Source: an uncultured Verrucomicrobiales bacterium
Lineage (GTDB): Bacteria > Verrucomicrobiota > Verrucomicrobiia > Verrucomicrobiales > Akkermansiaceae
Reading direction: 5' to 3'
Assembly (NCBI GenBank): GCA_949373085.1
Contig: CASICJ010000037.1
Span: 1 to 57,653 of the forward strand
Length of the DNA: 57,653 nucleotides
In this document: positions 46,060 to 55,924 of the stretch, piece by piece
Position numbering within the stretch: position 1 is the stretch's first letter
Layout of the letters: every line of letters starts with the position of its first letter
Translations under genes and position numbers: made by a program
The notes under the pieces: generated by a model
Databases searched by the model: none
Seen by the model: the letters and a program-made list of their open reading frames with translations, nothing else
Told to the model about the DNA's origin: nothing

Positions 46060-48582
46060 ATGGAAACTACAATGAATCTATTCCTCACTCTTTCCAAAAC
46101 CCGGCTTGGCGGTACTGTCTTTTGTTTCTTGGCCTCAACCATTTTTTGTAGCGCTCAGAAATCATTGCCATCGGAAGATCCTCTCTCCTTGGCCAAAACC
46201 CGAGCCATCGGGCGCGCGAATTCAGCACTGTTGGCAAAAAAACAAGCGATCACAACGGAGAACGGAAAGCCATCTGCCAATCTCGCAGACTTCCAGAAGC
46301 ATATCTCACCGATTCTCACCAAGACCTGTGTTCAGTGCCATGGCCCCAAGAAAGCCAAAGGAAAATTTCGGATCGATACACTTGATCCCAATCTCATCGA
46401 GGGAGGCGACATCGATTGGTGGCTGGAGGTTCTCGATGCCGTAAGCAATGACGAGATGCCTCCAGAAGATGCCGATGTGAAACTCACAAGTGGAGAAATC
46501 AGTGAGGTCTCAGAATGGTTAAGTTCTGAAATTCAGAAAGCTTCAACTGAGCGCCGTCATGAGGGTCGCCATTCATCGTTTCGTCGCATGGCGCGATACG
46601 AATACGATTACGCGTTGCAAGATCTGCTAGGACTCTCCTACTCGCTCTCTGGAAACCTTCCTCCTGAAGCTGATTCGGAAAATGGATTCAAAAACAGCTC
46701 AGAAACGCTGCAAATGTCTGCGATGCAGTTTGAAACTTATCGTGAGACAGCGCTCAAAGCGCTTGAACACACCACCGTAGTAGGTGAGCAACCCAAAGCA
46801 GTTGTCTATCAGCTTCCAAATTCAGACGAGGATTCATCGGCCTTTGATCGCGACCAGGTTAGCAAAACTCACATCCTCACCCAAAAAACAAAAAAAGGTC
46901 AGGCTCCTCCAGAAACCGTCATTTTTGACCAGAGGAATCGATCCGTGAAATTTAATCTGAGTAATCACCTGCCCGACCAAGGCACGATGCGCATCACTCT
47001 CCGGGCCGGACGCTCGACGATGAAGGCTGATGAATTTGCGAGCCTCCATTTTATTTTCAGCGCTCATACAAGTAACAACGCCAACTTTTCCGAGGTCATC
47101 AGTAAACGCGCTATCCCGGTGACAGGCTCGATGACTGAGCCACAATTAATCCACCTAGATATTCCTCTCAGCGAAATCCAGCGAAACCCATTCCGAAACA
47201 ACAAGGAAACATTCCCGCGACGCGATGAATTTCTAACCATTGAATGCCAGTCAAGAACACGGGAAAAGGAACCGCTCAGTATCACCATTGATTTTATCGA
47301 AATTAGCGCACCCTTTTTCGAACAATGGCCGCCCCAAACCCATCGTGATATTTTCTTTAAAAGCCCGAATAAAAACGAAGAGGTTAAGTATGCCCGTGAG
47401 ATCTTAACTCGATTCATGGAACGAGCTTGGCGGCGGCCCGTAAGCTTAAATGAAGTGGCCCCCTTCGTCACGCTGTTCATGAAATATCGCCCTGAGTTCT
47501 CGACGATGGAGGAAGCGATGGTTGAGGTGCTGGCAACAGTCCTTGCAACACCGGAGTTTCTTTATTTGACACAAGAGGACTCTCCGACAATTAGCCAAAC
47601 AGAATTAGCCAGCCGGCTTTCCTTTTTTCTTTGGTCCAGCATACCAGACAAAGAGCTTAGAGACCTTGCGAAGGAAGGAACACTGGGAGATCCCACAGTT
47701 CTGAAGGCTCAGATCACACGAATGTTGGCCGATCCCCGATCCGCAAGATTCTCGAAACACTTCGTTCAGCAATGGCTCGGTTTGGATGGACTTAATAGCG
47801 TAGTCCATGTGACCGACAGCGCACTGATGGAAGCCATGCAAGAAGAGCCGATTGCCTTTTTTAAATATGTCCTTAACAGCAACCGGAACCTAATGGACTT
47901 CCTTCACTCGGACTACGCTGTGTTGAATGAACGGATGGCTACGCATTACCAAATTCGCGATGTTTATGGCCCTCAATTCCGCAAAGTTCCAATTGAACCC
48001 AATACCAATCGCGGCGGTATTCTGACAAATGCCGCAATCCTCACTATGAATTCCGACGGCAAGGATTCTCACCCGCTCAAACGCGGAATCTGGATGCTTG
48101 AACGAATTCTCCATGACCCGCCGCCACCTGCCCCACCAAATGTTCCAGAAGTCGATTTGACCAATCCAAAAATCTTGGAGATGACGCTCAAGGAGCGCAT
48201 CGTTGATCACCGCAATAAACCAGCCTGCATTTCATGCCATGCTAAAATAGACCCTTGGGGAATTGCTTTCGAAAACTATGACGCCTTGGGTATCTACCGG
48301 ACCAAAATCAAAAATAAACCGGTTGATGCAACCTCAGCCTTGTTCAACAAACAGGAATTAGCTGGGATGGAGGGCTTGAAGCGCTATCTGCTGGCGGAGC
48401 GACAGGATCAATTTGCGAGAGCCATGGTTCACAAAATAACCTCTTACGCCCTTGGCCGCCCGTTGACTTTTAGCGACCATGCTGAAATCGAAGCGCTGAC
48501 ATTTCAATTTCGAAAAAAGGAAGATCGTCTACGTGATTTGATACACTTGATCATTTGTAGCAGTATCTTTAATTCTAAGTAG
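46060..48582 (+). CDS. DUF1592-type c-haem protein (PSCyt1 / DUF1587 / DUF1595 / DUF1592 / DUF1588 / DUF1585)
   Basis: 840-residue exported protein. Signal segment about 15-32. PSCyt1 haem motif CVQCHG (C90, C93, H94). Then DUF1587 (RRMARYEYDYALQDLLGL), DUF1595 (ERAWRRPVSLNEV), DUF1592 (SQTELASRLSFFLWSSIPD), DUF1588 (RGGILTNAAILTMNSDGKDS) and DUF1585 (MVHKITSYALGRPLTFSD). A second CxxCH, ACISCHAKIDPWG, marks the DUF1588 end. The alternative start at 46072 is only four codons later. It is coupled to the DUF1552 gene, whose GTG overlaps its TAG stop. The pair is the counterpart of PSD1 with DUF1501. Reaction not known. Confidence 0.9.
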   Translation: METTMNLFLTLSKTRLGGTVFCFLASTIFCSAQKSLPSEDPLSLAKTRAIGRANSALLAKKQAITTENGKPSANLADFQKHISPILTKTCVQCHGPKKAKGKFRIDTLDPNLIEGGDIDWWLEVLDAVSNDEMPPEDADVKLTSGEISEVSEWLSSEIQKASTERRHEGRHSSFRRMARYEYDYALQDLLGLSYSLSGNLPPEADSENGFKNSSETLQMSAMQFETYRETALKALEHTTVVGEQPKAVVYQLPNSDEDSSAFDRDQVSKTHILTQKTKKGQAPPETVIFDQRNRSVKFNLSNHLPDQGTMRITLRAGRSTMKADEFASLHFIFSAHTSNNANFSEVISKRAIPVTGSMTEPQLIHLDIPLSEIQRNPFRNNKETFPRRDEFLTIECQSRTREKEPLSITIDFIEISAPFFEQWPPQTHRDIFFKSPNKNEEVKYAREILTRFMERAWRRPVSLNEVAPFVTLFMKYRPEFSTMEEAMVEVLATVLATPEFLYLTQEDSPTISQTELASRLSFFLWSSIPDKELRDLAKEGTLGDPTVLKAQITRMLADPRSARFSKHFVQQWLGLDGLNSVVHVTDSALMEAMQEEPIAFFKYVLNSNRNLMDFLHSDYAVLNERMATHYQIRDVYGPQFRKVPIEPNTNRGGILTNAAILTMNSDGKDSHPLKRGIWMLERILHDPPPPAPPNVPEVDLTNPKILEMTLKERIVDHRNKPACISCHAKIDPWGIAFENYDALGIYRTKIKNKPVDATSALFNKQELAGMEGLKRYLLAERQDQFARAMVHKITSYALGRPLTFSDHAEIEALTFQFRKKEDRLRDLIHLIICSSIFNSK

Positions 48583-48617
48583 TGACCAAAAGCCGGATGA
48601 CGCCCAAAACCGCTGAC

Positions 48618-49996
48618 ATGAATCGCCGAAACTTCCTTCAAGGAACAGGCATTGCTCTTGGCTTGCCGTGGCTAGAGACCTTTGCGGCAGATGATTCAAA
48701 TCCGGACCCTGCTCCCAAACGCTTTCTTAGTGTTTATCATCCCGATGGGGTCGGTCTTCCAGTCAAAGATGATCCAGCTTGGAAGGATTGGAGTTGGTTT
48801 CCCCGAGGTGGCGAAAGGAAGTTTCAAACTCACCAAAGTACTCGATGTTCTCGAGCCCTTGCGGAAGGAAATCACGATCTACTCAGGACTCTCCCATCCG
48901 GCAGCCAGAACGAGTTCACGGTCATTCCAATGCCGACCAATATCTGACCGGCGCAGACACAGGCGGGCATGGAGCCTACAAAAACTCGATCTCAATCGAC
49001 CAGGTTTATGCCGAACAAATAGGACGATTCACACGTCATTCCTCGTTGGTAATGTCGACCAACGGAGGGGTGGGCGGCCCAAGAGGAGCCCAGACCCAAT
49101 CCTACAGTCGGAGCGGACGGCCCATCCCTGCCTTAAATCACCCCAAGCAGATTTTTGACATGCTCTTTGTCACAAGCGGCAAAGAAGCAGCTGCGAAATT
49201 GGCCCGAAGCAAAAGCGCCCTGGATCTTCTCATCGCTAACACCCACTTGTTGGGCCGCAAACTTTCTCGACACGATCAAGGAACCCTAGAGCAGTATCTT
49301 GATGCGGTTCGCGATACTGAAGTGAAGTTAGAGAAGGCCCGGCAATGGATCGACAACCCAATTCCCAAGGTGGACACCAGCAACCTAACTCTGGAAGCCG
49401 GACCCAAGGAAGCGCAGCTTTACTTCGAGACGATGTATGAGCTGATTTATCTCTCCTTCCTGAGTGATTCGACACGCGTTGCGACCTTCCAACTTGGTCG
49501 CGAAAATGGCGGCGGACCTCATAACCTTCTGTCAACGGCCGTTGGCTTGGGAAATGCCCATGCCCTAACGCACGCCGTCAAAAAGCCCAAAGGCTGGGAG
49601 AATCTGGGAACCTACAACCGCTACCAAGCAGAAGAATTTGGCCGTTTCATCCAGAAGCTGAAGGACACAAAAGAGCCGAACGGGCAAGGAAACATCCTCG
49701 ACAACACCTTTGCAATGCATGGTTCCGCGTCCAGCAGTTTCCACCTCTCCCGCAACTACCCCATCATATCTGCAGGCGGAAAAAACTTAGGCTTCGAGAA
49801 TGGTCGCTATCTCAAATTCGGAAAAGGCAATGAGGACAACCAAGCCGGCGCCGGAATTGTGAGCGACAGCGGATGGCGGGGTAAGGTGGAGATTGAAGAG
49901 CTCCCACTCTCCAAACTCTTTATCACCATCTTGCAGAGACTCGGGGTAGAGGCGAATTCCTTTGCAGGAATTACCGGAACTCTAGAGCGGGTGTAA
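48618..49996 (+). pseudogene. DUF1552 protein, Tat-exported, split by two frameshifts
   Basis: The ATG at 48618 begins a Tat-type signal (MNRRNFLQGTGIALGLPWLE); GTG at 48582 and ATG at 48597 also lie in frame. Three frames are used. Frame 3 encodes the start through DWSWFPRG. An extra A within 48814-48816 shifts to frame 1 (GSFKLTKVLDVLEPLRKE, YSGLSHPAAR). An extra A at 48909-48910 shifts to frame 2 (RVHGHSNADQYLTGADTGGH to the end, including NNPIISAGGKNLGF-like C-terminal segments). Both corrections restore the DUF1552 order HGHS, SISIDQ, YFETMYELIYLSFLSD. Domain of unknown function; partner of the DUF1592-type protein. Could be a young pseudogene or an assembly error. Confidence 0.85.
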
Positions 49997-50030
49997 ATCC
50001 GGAATCCACCCTCCACCTCGAACTTTTCGA

Positions 50031-51443
50031 CTAAGCCAGCTTGTAATGGTCAGCCCATTCCTTTCGTGGCGCAGGGCCAGAGAGGAGCGTATTAGCCACC
50101 TTGTTACCAATGAACTTTTGGGTCTTACGATCAAAATTCAGGTCGGTGTTAAGATATTCCGCAATCATGCCCAGATTCAGAACTTGAGTGAGCGATCCTG
50201 ACACACTGAAGGGAGATTCAGTTTTACCATGACCCATACACGCTTGGGTAAAGGACTCCATATGATCATTTCCGGGCCCCCTGTTGTTAAGAGCTTCCTT
50301 GAGATCATCATGCTTGTTGGCTGAGATTAATTTGGACGATCCACTATGGGAATTCCGATGGACAAGATAGTCCTTTTGCTTGCGGTGAAGGAGAGTCCCA
50401 GCGCCGCCAAGCCCTGGAGCTTTCTTCCGTCCTAGATATGTTTTATCGATTGATGATGCGTGTTCGCCTCCAGCCTTCCAAACAACATGAACCGCCGGCT
50501 TGCTCTTACCACGAGACGGGAAGTCCAACTCGATATGCGAGCTTAGCGGAAAGCTAATCTTGTTATAGTCGCCGAGTGCCTTGGGCGAGATTTTAGTGGG
50601 CAAACCCAGATCAAGGTAGTGGTGGATGAAGTCAATAATGTGGCATCCCCAATCTCCGAACATACCGCCACCGTAAAGATGAAACCCACGCCAATCGAAG
50701 GGATGAAACATCGAGCTGAATTCCTTCATCTCCTGTGGCCCGCACCAGAGATCCCACGACTTTAGGGATTCTGGAATGGGCTGAGCTTTGGGGTAACCCT
50801 TGATTCGCTTTTTCTTGTCCATAAACCAAAGCGAAGCACTTTTCCAAGCCTCAACCTTTACGACATCGTTGACCACTCCGCCTGCAAGCATACGCTTAAA
50901 TTGCTCCGATCCACCGGAGGTATGGCCCTGGTTTCCCATCTGGGTCACCACTTTGAATTTCTTCTCACCTCGCATGAGTATCGCTGCCTCCTCAAAGGTA
51001 TGCGTCAGCGGCTTCTCCACATAAACGTGCTTACCCAATGACATCGCCTGAATGGCCGCAGTAAAGTGAGTATGGTCGGGGGTACCCACAGAGACCGCAT
51101 CAATATCTCCACCCATCTTGTCGAACATCTCACGGAAATCGTGGAAAAGCTTGGCTTTCGGGTTTCCCTTGATGATTCCAGCCGCCCGATTGTGATCAAC
51201 ATCACAAATCGCAACCGGGGTCGCATTACCTTTTCGGCATATTCCAGAGACTACGCTGGCCCCTCTTCCTCCTGCTCCAATACAGCCTAAGTTGATTCGC
51301 TGACTCGGAGGGCGTTGGGGGTTATTCTGGGCCCGTGCGCTCGTGAGATAAGCCGGAATAAAAGTAAATCCAAAGGCTGACGATGTCGCCTGAGTGAGAA
51401 ATTTACGACGAGTGGACTTAGAATGTATTTGATGGGTGCTCAT
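50031..51443 (-). CDS. Tat-exported Gfo/Idh/MocA family oxidoreductase
   Basis: 470-residue NAD(P)-dependent oxidoreductase. The ATG at 51443 begins a Tat signal (STRRKFLTQATSSAFGFTFI), so the longer frame to 51539 is not used. The Rossmann fingerprint is GCIGAGGRG (about 53-61), followed by the AICDVDHN strand, VGTPDHTHF, VEKPLTH and a HWGCH-like segment GDWGCHIIDFIHHYLDLG in the C-terminal domain. Exported members are frequent in Verrucomicrobiota and Planctomycetota; they typically act on sugars or inositols, and some form 3-keto-sugars used by DUF1080 enzymes. The sialidase-like gene ends 19 bp upstream, so the two are probably cotranscribed. Confidence 0.88.
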   Translation of the reverse strand: MSTHQIHSKSTRRKFLTQATSSAFGFTFIPAYLTSARAQNNPQRPPSQRINLGCIGAGGRGASVVSGICRKGNATPVAICDVDHNRAAGIIKGNPKAKLFHDFREMFDKMGGDIDAVSVGTPDHTHFTAAIQAMSLGKHVYVEKPLTHTFEEAAILMRGEKKFKVVTQMGNQGHTSGGSEQFKRMLAGGVVNDVVKVEAWKSASLWFMDKKKRIKGYPKAQPIPESLKSWDLWCGPQEMKEFSSMFHPFDWRGFHLYGGGMFGDWGCHIIDFIHHYLDLGLPTKISPKALGDYNKISFPLSSHIELDFPSRGKSKPAVHVVWKAGGEHASSIDKTYLGRKKAPGLGGAGTLLHRKQKDYLVHRNSHSGSSKLISANKHDDLKEALNNRGPGNDHMESFTQACMGHGKTESPFSVSGSLTQVLNLGMIAEYLNTDLNFDRKTQKFIGNKVANTLLSGPAPRKEWADHYKLA

Positions 51444-51462
51444 GGTATTGTTTGGGACTGTC

Positions 51463-52569
51463 TTAAAGATTTTCTGGATCAAGAATGACGTGCTTAACAC
51501 CTTTGCGATGGTAAGTGTAGCTGACGTGAATCTTTCCATCTTTAGTCTGAATCACTGCAGGATACGAATACTCGACCGAACGATCAGAGTTTTCAGCTTG
51601 TGAAGTTTTTTCAAGAGTCACCACAGGCGCCCAAATTGCTCCATCCTCAGAAATTGCGACATTAAGCATACGCCGGCCAGGCACTGTAGACTTTCGCGTA
51701 GTGTGATTATAGACAATGAGATGTCTGCCATCGGCAAGAGTCAATGCGTCTGTTCCCGCATTTGGATTTGGCAAAGAACTCGCCACCATCGGCCCCCACG
51801 TTTTACCACCGTCTGAAGACCTACTCTGAGTCACCACATTTTGGCGGCTTCGACATAAGATTTGAAGCCCCCCATTTTTCTGAGTGAGAAGACTAGGTTG
51901 GATGGCATCGAACTCGATTCCATCGTTGATCGGCCCGATAACTTTCCATGTTTTTCCGAGGTCACGAGTAATCTCAAAGTGCACTCGCCACTTGTCTCCC
52001 TTTTCGCTGCTGGAAGGGCAGAGAATCGATCCATCTTTAAGCTCAAGCGGCTTGTTTTTCACCGGGCCTAGGAGGTGCCCGATCGACGGGTTTTCCCCAA
52101 GTTTAGTAGGCCACGACCAGGTTTTACCGTGATCGGTTGAAGTCGTCATCATCCCCCACCAAGAACTAGGACTGGGGCCAACTTTATAAAAAAGGACAAG
52201 AGGGCCATTCTCAGGCTGAAAAAGCACCGGATTCCAGCAGGGATATCGTTTCGTGCGGCTTTGCACCCCGTTCACAACCTCTACAGGAACACTCCACTTT
52301 CCGTTTCTATATCGGGAGATCCAAATCCCGACATCTCGATGGCCCTCATGGGGGCCCCCAAACCAAGCCGCCACCAAACCTCCAGGTGTCTCGACAATTG
52401 TGGAAGCATGGCAGGATGAAGTTGGTTTTTTAGAGAGAGAAAAAATCTGACGCGCCTCTACTAATGGGCCCTCTCCCACTTTCGAAACAGGTGGAATCAA
52501 TTCTTGAGAAATCGCCAGCGGGCTAAGAAGGATCGCTAGGAAAAGAAAGAAAGTTTGGCGCGCCCTCAT
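51463..52569 (-). CDS. Secreted BNR/Asp-box sialidase-like protein
   Basis: 368-residue exported six-bladed-propeller protein. The ATG at 52569 starts the signal peptide (MRARQTFFLFLAILLSPLAI), preferred over an upstream in-frame extension to 52698. Asp boxes are visible as STDHGKTWSW, TRDLGKTWKV and SSDGGKTWGP. Other features: HASTIVETPGGLVAAWFGG, an arginine-triad-like RYPCWNPVLF, and YSYPAVIQTKDGKIHVSYTY near the C-terminus, which matches the GH33-like/BNR_2 group. True sialidase activity cannot be confirmed; many relatives act on other glycans. First gene of a two-gene unit with the Gfo/Idh/MocA gene. Confidence 0.85.
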   Translation of the reverse strand: MRARQTFFLFLAILLSPLAISQELIPPVSKVGEGPLVEARQIFSLSKKPTSSCHASTIVETPGGLVAAWFGGPHEGHRDVGIWISRYRNGKWSVPVEVVNGVQSRTKRYPCWNPVLFQPENGPLVLFYKVGPSPSSWWGMMTTSTDHGKTWSWPTKLGENPSIGHLLGPVKNKPLELKDGSILCPSSSEKGDKWRVHFEITRDLGKTWKVIGPINDGIEFDAIQPSLLTQKNGGLQILCRSRQNVVTQSRSSDGGKTWGPMVASSLPNPNAGTDALTLADGRHLIVYNHTTRKSTVPGRRMLNVAISEDGAIWAPVVTLEKTSQAENSDRSVEYSYPAVIQTKDGKIHVSYTYHRKGVKHVILDPENL

Positions 52570-52757
52570 ACGATTTTGGCAGCTTGCCTTTTTACATTCT
52601 AACCAACAAGTCAGAATCATGATCTTTGAATATAAGCTCATCAGGATTCTGATTCTTAGCAAAATCCATCGCTCGTTTTCCAAATCCAAAAACACCACGC
52701 AGTGGATAGGCCCCTATCCGCTTTCTAACCCAGCCAATTCACCAACAACCCTGCTAA

Positions 52758-52775
52758 AAGAAAAAATTTTTTCTT
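52758..52775. other. 18-bp perfect A/T palindrome before the sulfatase cluster
   Basis: AAGAAAAAA faces TTTTTTCTT at 52758-52775, about 43 bases before the first sulfatase start, in the divergent gap between 52569 and 52818. It could be a regulator site or curved upstream DNA; chance is possible in such A/T sequence. Confidence 0.35.
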
Positions 52776-52817
52776 CGCTTTCGCTTAGCCGACCAGTGTT
52801 TAGTCCAACTGTTACCC

Positions 52818-54500
52818 ATGCTCAGATTTTTTCTCCTATCTCTATTTTTACTGCTTCAGGTTGAGGGTTCTAAAAGGCCAAACGTTGTCCTCATTATCTG
52901 CGATGATCTCAACGATTACGTAGAAACGCTTGGAGGCCATCCTCAGGCGAAAACACCCCATATGAGGCGTCTTATGGAGCGCGGAGTCTCGTTTACTCAA
53001 GCGCACTGCAACATTCCAATCTGCAACCCTTCAAGAGCCAGTTTTATCACGGGCCTATATCCTCACACCTCACAGCTCTACGGCTTTGAAAAGTGGCGAG
53101 ATAACGAGATCACCAAGAACTCGAGAACCTTGATGGACCACTTCCGGAAGAATGGCTACCACACCCTCGGAACTGGGAAAATCATGCACAATGGCGAACG
53201 CCAAGAGTGGATTCACTACCAGAATGATGCGGACTACAGCCCCCTCGCCCACCGTGAGGGAAAAAATATTGCGCACCCTGATATCCCTGCTCCATTCCGC
53301 GACGAGTTCGAAGCCATCGATGGTTCATTTGGACCACTGCGAAAGGTGAAGGCTCCCTTTTCTTGGAAATCCGGAAACTGGAAGCGCATGAAAGATTTTC
53401 GCTACGAATCAGAGGACGATCGCGATCTCACTGCCGATGAACTCAATGGAAAATGGGCTGTCGAAAATCTTAAAAAACTTGCCACCACGGATAAGCCCTT
53501 CCTCATGGGAGTTGGATTCATTCGTCCACACACTCCACTCATTGTCCCCCAAAAATATTTTGACCTCTTCCCACTCGAATCCCTCGAGCTTCCCGTCATA
53601 AAAAGAGGAGACGTTGAGGACACCTTTAAACAAACCGTCAGTTCTGTGGAAGATGATCGAAGTGGTGATCGAGGATCAAAGATTTATGACACCCTGATTG
53701 CTTCTTTTGGAGGAAAGCGCGAACTCGCTCTCAAGAAATTTATCCAAGCCTACCTCGCCTCAGTTGCCTCTGTCGATGACCTCATTGGCGATATTCTTGA
53801 TACGATTGAAGACTCACCCCTTAACGATAATACCATCATTCTTTTAACTTCAGACCACGGCTGGGGGATGGGTGAGAAAGATTACCTCTACAAAAACTCT
53901 CTCTGGCAAGAAAGCACACGGGTGCCTCTTGTCATAGCAGGCCCGAATTTAGCTCAGGCTAAAACGTGCCAAAAACCAGTCAGCCTCATCGACCTTTACC
54001 CAACCCTCATTGATCTTTGCGGCCTTTCAAAAGAAACAAAAAAATCCGCGGAAGGTCGGCCACTCGATGGATATTCGCTCAAACCTCTTTTGCTGAATCC
54101 CGCTGGGAAATGGTCTGGGCCAGATGCCGTCCTCACTGCCATGTATAAATGGGCAAACTACTACGACCCCGCAAAGCAAAACTATGCTCTTCGCGATCAA
54201 AATTGGCGCTATATCCGATACGAAAATGGCAAAGAAGAGCTTTATGACGTTAAAAATGACCCCCATGAATGGCATAATCTTGCCCTTAATCCCGATCACC
54301 AAAAAACTTTAAAAGCATACCGGAAGGCGATGCTCGCAAGAGTTCCTGCCTCCATTCCTCCACCCAAACCCACCAAGAAAGATGCCGAAATTTGGAAAGA
54401 TCGTTATTTCAAAAAGCATCCAAGCGCTGATGCCGATCAAGATGGGAAACTCACTTGGCCAGAACTGCAAGCACACAAAAAATCTCAACTTAAAAAATAG
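52818..54500 (+). CDS. Sulfatase, S1-type, iduronate-2-sulfatase-like
   Basis: 560-residue exported sulfatase. Signal peptide about 1-17. Metal aspartates in VVLIICDDLND (D29, D30). CNPSR carries Cys69, which would be converted to formylglycine. Other motifs: GTGKIMHNG, GVGFIRPHTPLIVP, LLTSDHGWGMGE. The IRPHTP and DDLND features resemble iduronate-2-sulfatase-like S1 sulfatases. The C-terminal tail has an EF-hand-like DADQDGKLTWPE. It is first of three sulfatase genes spaced 7 and 13 bp apart. Likely substrate is a sulfated polysaccharide; linkage specificity not readable. Confidence 0.9.
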   Translation: MLRFFLLSLFLLLQVEGSKRPNVVLIICDDLNDYVETLGGHPQAKTPHMRRLMERGVSFTQAHCNIPICNPSRASFITGLYPHTSQLYGFEKWRDNEITKNSRTLMDHFRKNGYHTLGTGKIMHNGERQEWIHYQNDADYSPLAHREGKNIAHPDIPAPFRDEFEAIDGSFGPLRKVKAPFSWKSGNWKRMKDFRYESEDDRDLTADELNGKWAVENLKKLATTDKPFLMGVGFIRPHTPLIVPQKYFDLFPLESLELPVIKRGDVEDTFKQTVSSVEDDRSGDRGSKIYDTLIASFGGKRELALKKFIQAYLASVASVDDLIGDILDTIEDSPLNDNTIILLTSDHGWGMGEKDYLYKNSLWQESTRVPLVIAGPNLAQAKTCQKPVSLIDLYPTLIDLCGLSKETKKSAEGRPLDGYSLKPLLLNPAGKWSGPDAVLTAMYKWANYYDPAKQNYALRDQNWRYIRYENGKEELYDVKNDPHEWHNLALNPDHQKTLKAYRKAMLARVPASIPPPKPTKKDAEIWKDRYFKKHPSADADQDGKLTWPELQAHKKSQLKK

Positions 54501-54507
54501 ACGATCT

Positions 54508-55911
54508 ATGAAGATTTTCTTCGCCCTCTTCTCTCTAACCCTGGCTATTACAGGCCAAGAGAAACCCAACTTGATTGTCATCATGACAGACGACATGGGT
54601 TATGCTGACGTCGGATTTAATGGGTGCAAGGATATCCCTACACCACACATCGACTCGATTGCTTCCAATGGGGTCAGGTTCACCTCAGGCTATGTTGCCT
54701 ATTCGGTTTGTGGCCCGAGCCGTGCCGCTTTCATAACCGGCCGATACGGACAACGATTCGGCTTCGAGCGAAACCCACAGTACCGCACTCAGGACGAAAA
54801 TATGGGACTCCCATTGGATGAAGATACGATCGCTTCAGCCCTTCGGAAAGTGGGCTATTATTCCGGGGTGATTGGGAAATGGCATCTTGGTGCTACAAAA
54901 AAACACCACCCTCTCAAGCGGGGTTTCCAAGAGTTTTACGGGCACCTTGGAGGGGGGCATCAATACATGCCCGAGATGCTTAATATCGAAGATAGCTATG
55001 CGGCAAAGGATGAACCCCAGAGCTACCGCACTTGGATTCTCAAAGATCACAAGCCGGTTCGCCCTCGTAAGTACCTTACCGATGATTTTTCCGACGAAGC
55101 GGTCAGCTTTATCGAGCGGAATCATAACAAGCCCTTCTTCTTATTTCTCTCCTATAACGCGCCACACACCCCGCTCCAAGCACCGCAGAAGTATCTCGAT
55201 CGCTTTCTTAACCTTAAAGATAAAAAACGCAGAACCTATGCCGCTATGGTCAGTGCTGTCGATGATGGCGTAGGGCGCGTCCTTAGCTCCTTAAAAAAGA
55301 ACCAGATTAATCAAAACACCCTCGTCTTTTTTCTCTCGGACAATGGAGGCCCCAGCACCAAAAATGGCTCTAACAATGCCCCCCTTAGAGGAAACAAAGG
55401 CGATGCTTGGGAAGGGGGTTGGCGGGTTCCTTTCGCAGTTCAATGGCCACTTGGACTTCCGAAAGGAAAAGAATATGATCACCCCGTTGTTTCGCTCGAT
55501 ATCATGGCCACGATTACAGCAAGAGCAGAAGCACCAATCTCCATCGATCGACCGCTCGACGGTGTGAATCTCATCCCTTTCTTAACCGGAAAAAAAGAGG
55601 GGGCACCTCATCAAGGGATTTTTCTTCGCAAGTTTGACTCCGGATCGACAGCCGTCCGTAGTGGCAACCACAAGCTGGTGACCTATGAAAAAAAAGACTT
55701 CACCGGGCTTTATGATCTTCACGAGGATATCGGAGAATCCAAAAACATCCGCGATCAATCCCCGGAGGAAATCTCCCAATTGAAGATGCTTTGGAAGAAT
55801 TGGAACAAGTCTAATATCGACCCAGTGTTCAAAGGTCTTATCCACACCCCCGCTTGGCAAAAGAAGCGGAATCAAGCCACTCGTAAGAAAGCTAAAACAG
55901 ATCACAAGTAA
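54508..55911 (+). CDS. Sulfatase, S1-type, arylsulfatase-like
   Basis: 467-residue exported sulfatase. The ATG at 54508 gives a clean signal peptide (MKIFFALFSLTLAITGQ) seven bases after the previous stop; the in-frame extension to 54382 overlaps that gene and is not used. Motifs: IVIMTDDMGYAD (D28, D29), SVCGPSRAAFITG with Cys68 as the formylglycine site, GVIGKWHLG, YNAPHTPLQAP, FFLSDNGGP. Resembles the large S1 arylsulfatase/N-acetylgalactosamine-sulfatase-like group. Second gene of the three-sulfatase unit. Confidence 0.9.
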   Translation: MKIFFALFSLTLAITGQEKPNLIVIMTDDMGYADVGFNGCKDIPTPHIDSIASNGVRFTSGYVAYSVCGPSRAAFITGRYGQRFGFERNPQYRTQDENMGLPLDEDTIASALRKVGYYSGVIGKWHLGATKKHHPLKRGFQEFYGHLGGGHQYMPEMLNIEDSYAAKDEPQSYRTWILKDHKPVRPRKYLTDDFSDEAVSFIERNHNKPFFLFLSYNAPHTPLQAPQKYLDRFLNLKDKKRRTYAAMVSAVDDGVGRVLSSLKKNQINQNTLVFFLSDNGGPSTKNGSNNAPLRGNKGDAWEGGWRVPFAVQWPLGLPKGKEYDHPVVSLDIMATITARAEAPISIDRPLDGVNLIPFLTGKKEGAPHQGIFLRKFDSGSTAVRSGNHKLVTYEKKDFTGLYDLHEDIGESKNIRDQSPEEISQLKMLWKNWNKSNIDPVFKGLIHTPAWQKKRNQATRKKAKTDHK

Positions 55912-55924
55912 TCCCACTCCTCTG

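Noticed and set aside
2600-48912. Programmed ribosomal frameshifting at the broken genes
   Set aside because: The seven sites share no slippery heptamer or stem-loop, and six need a +1 correction at unrelated short runs; errors or recent mutation explain them better.
54382-54507. Upstream extension of the second sulfatase into the first
   Set aside because: It overlaps the previous coding region and would place the signal peptide inside the chain; the ATG at 54508 is the natural start.
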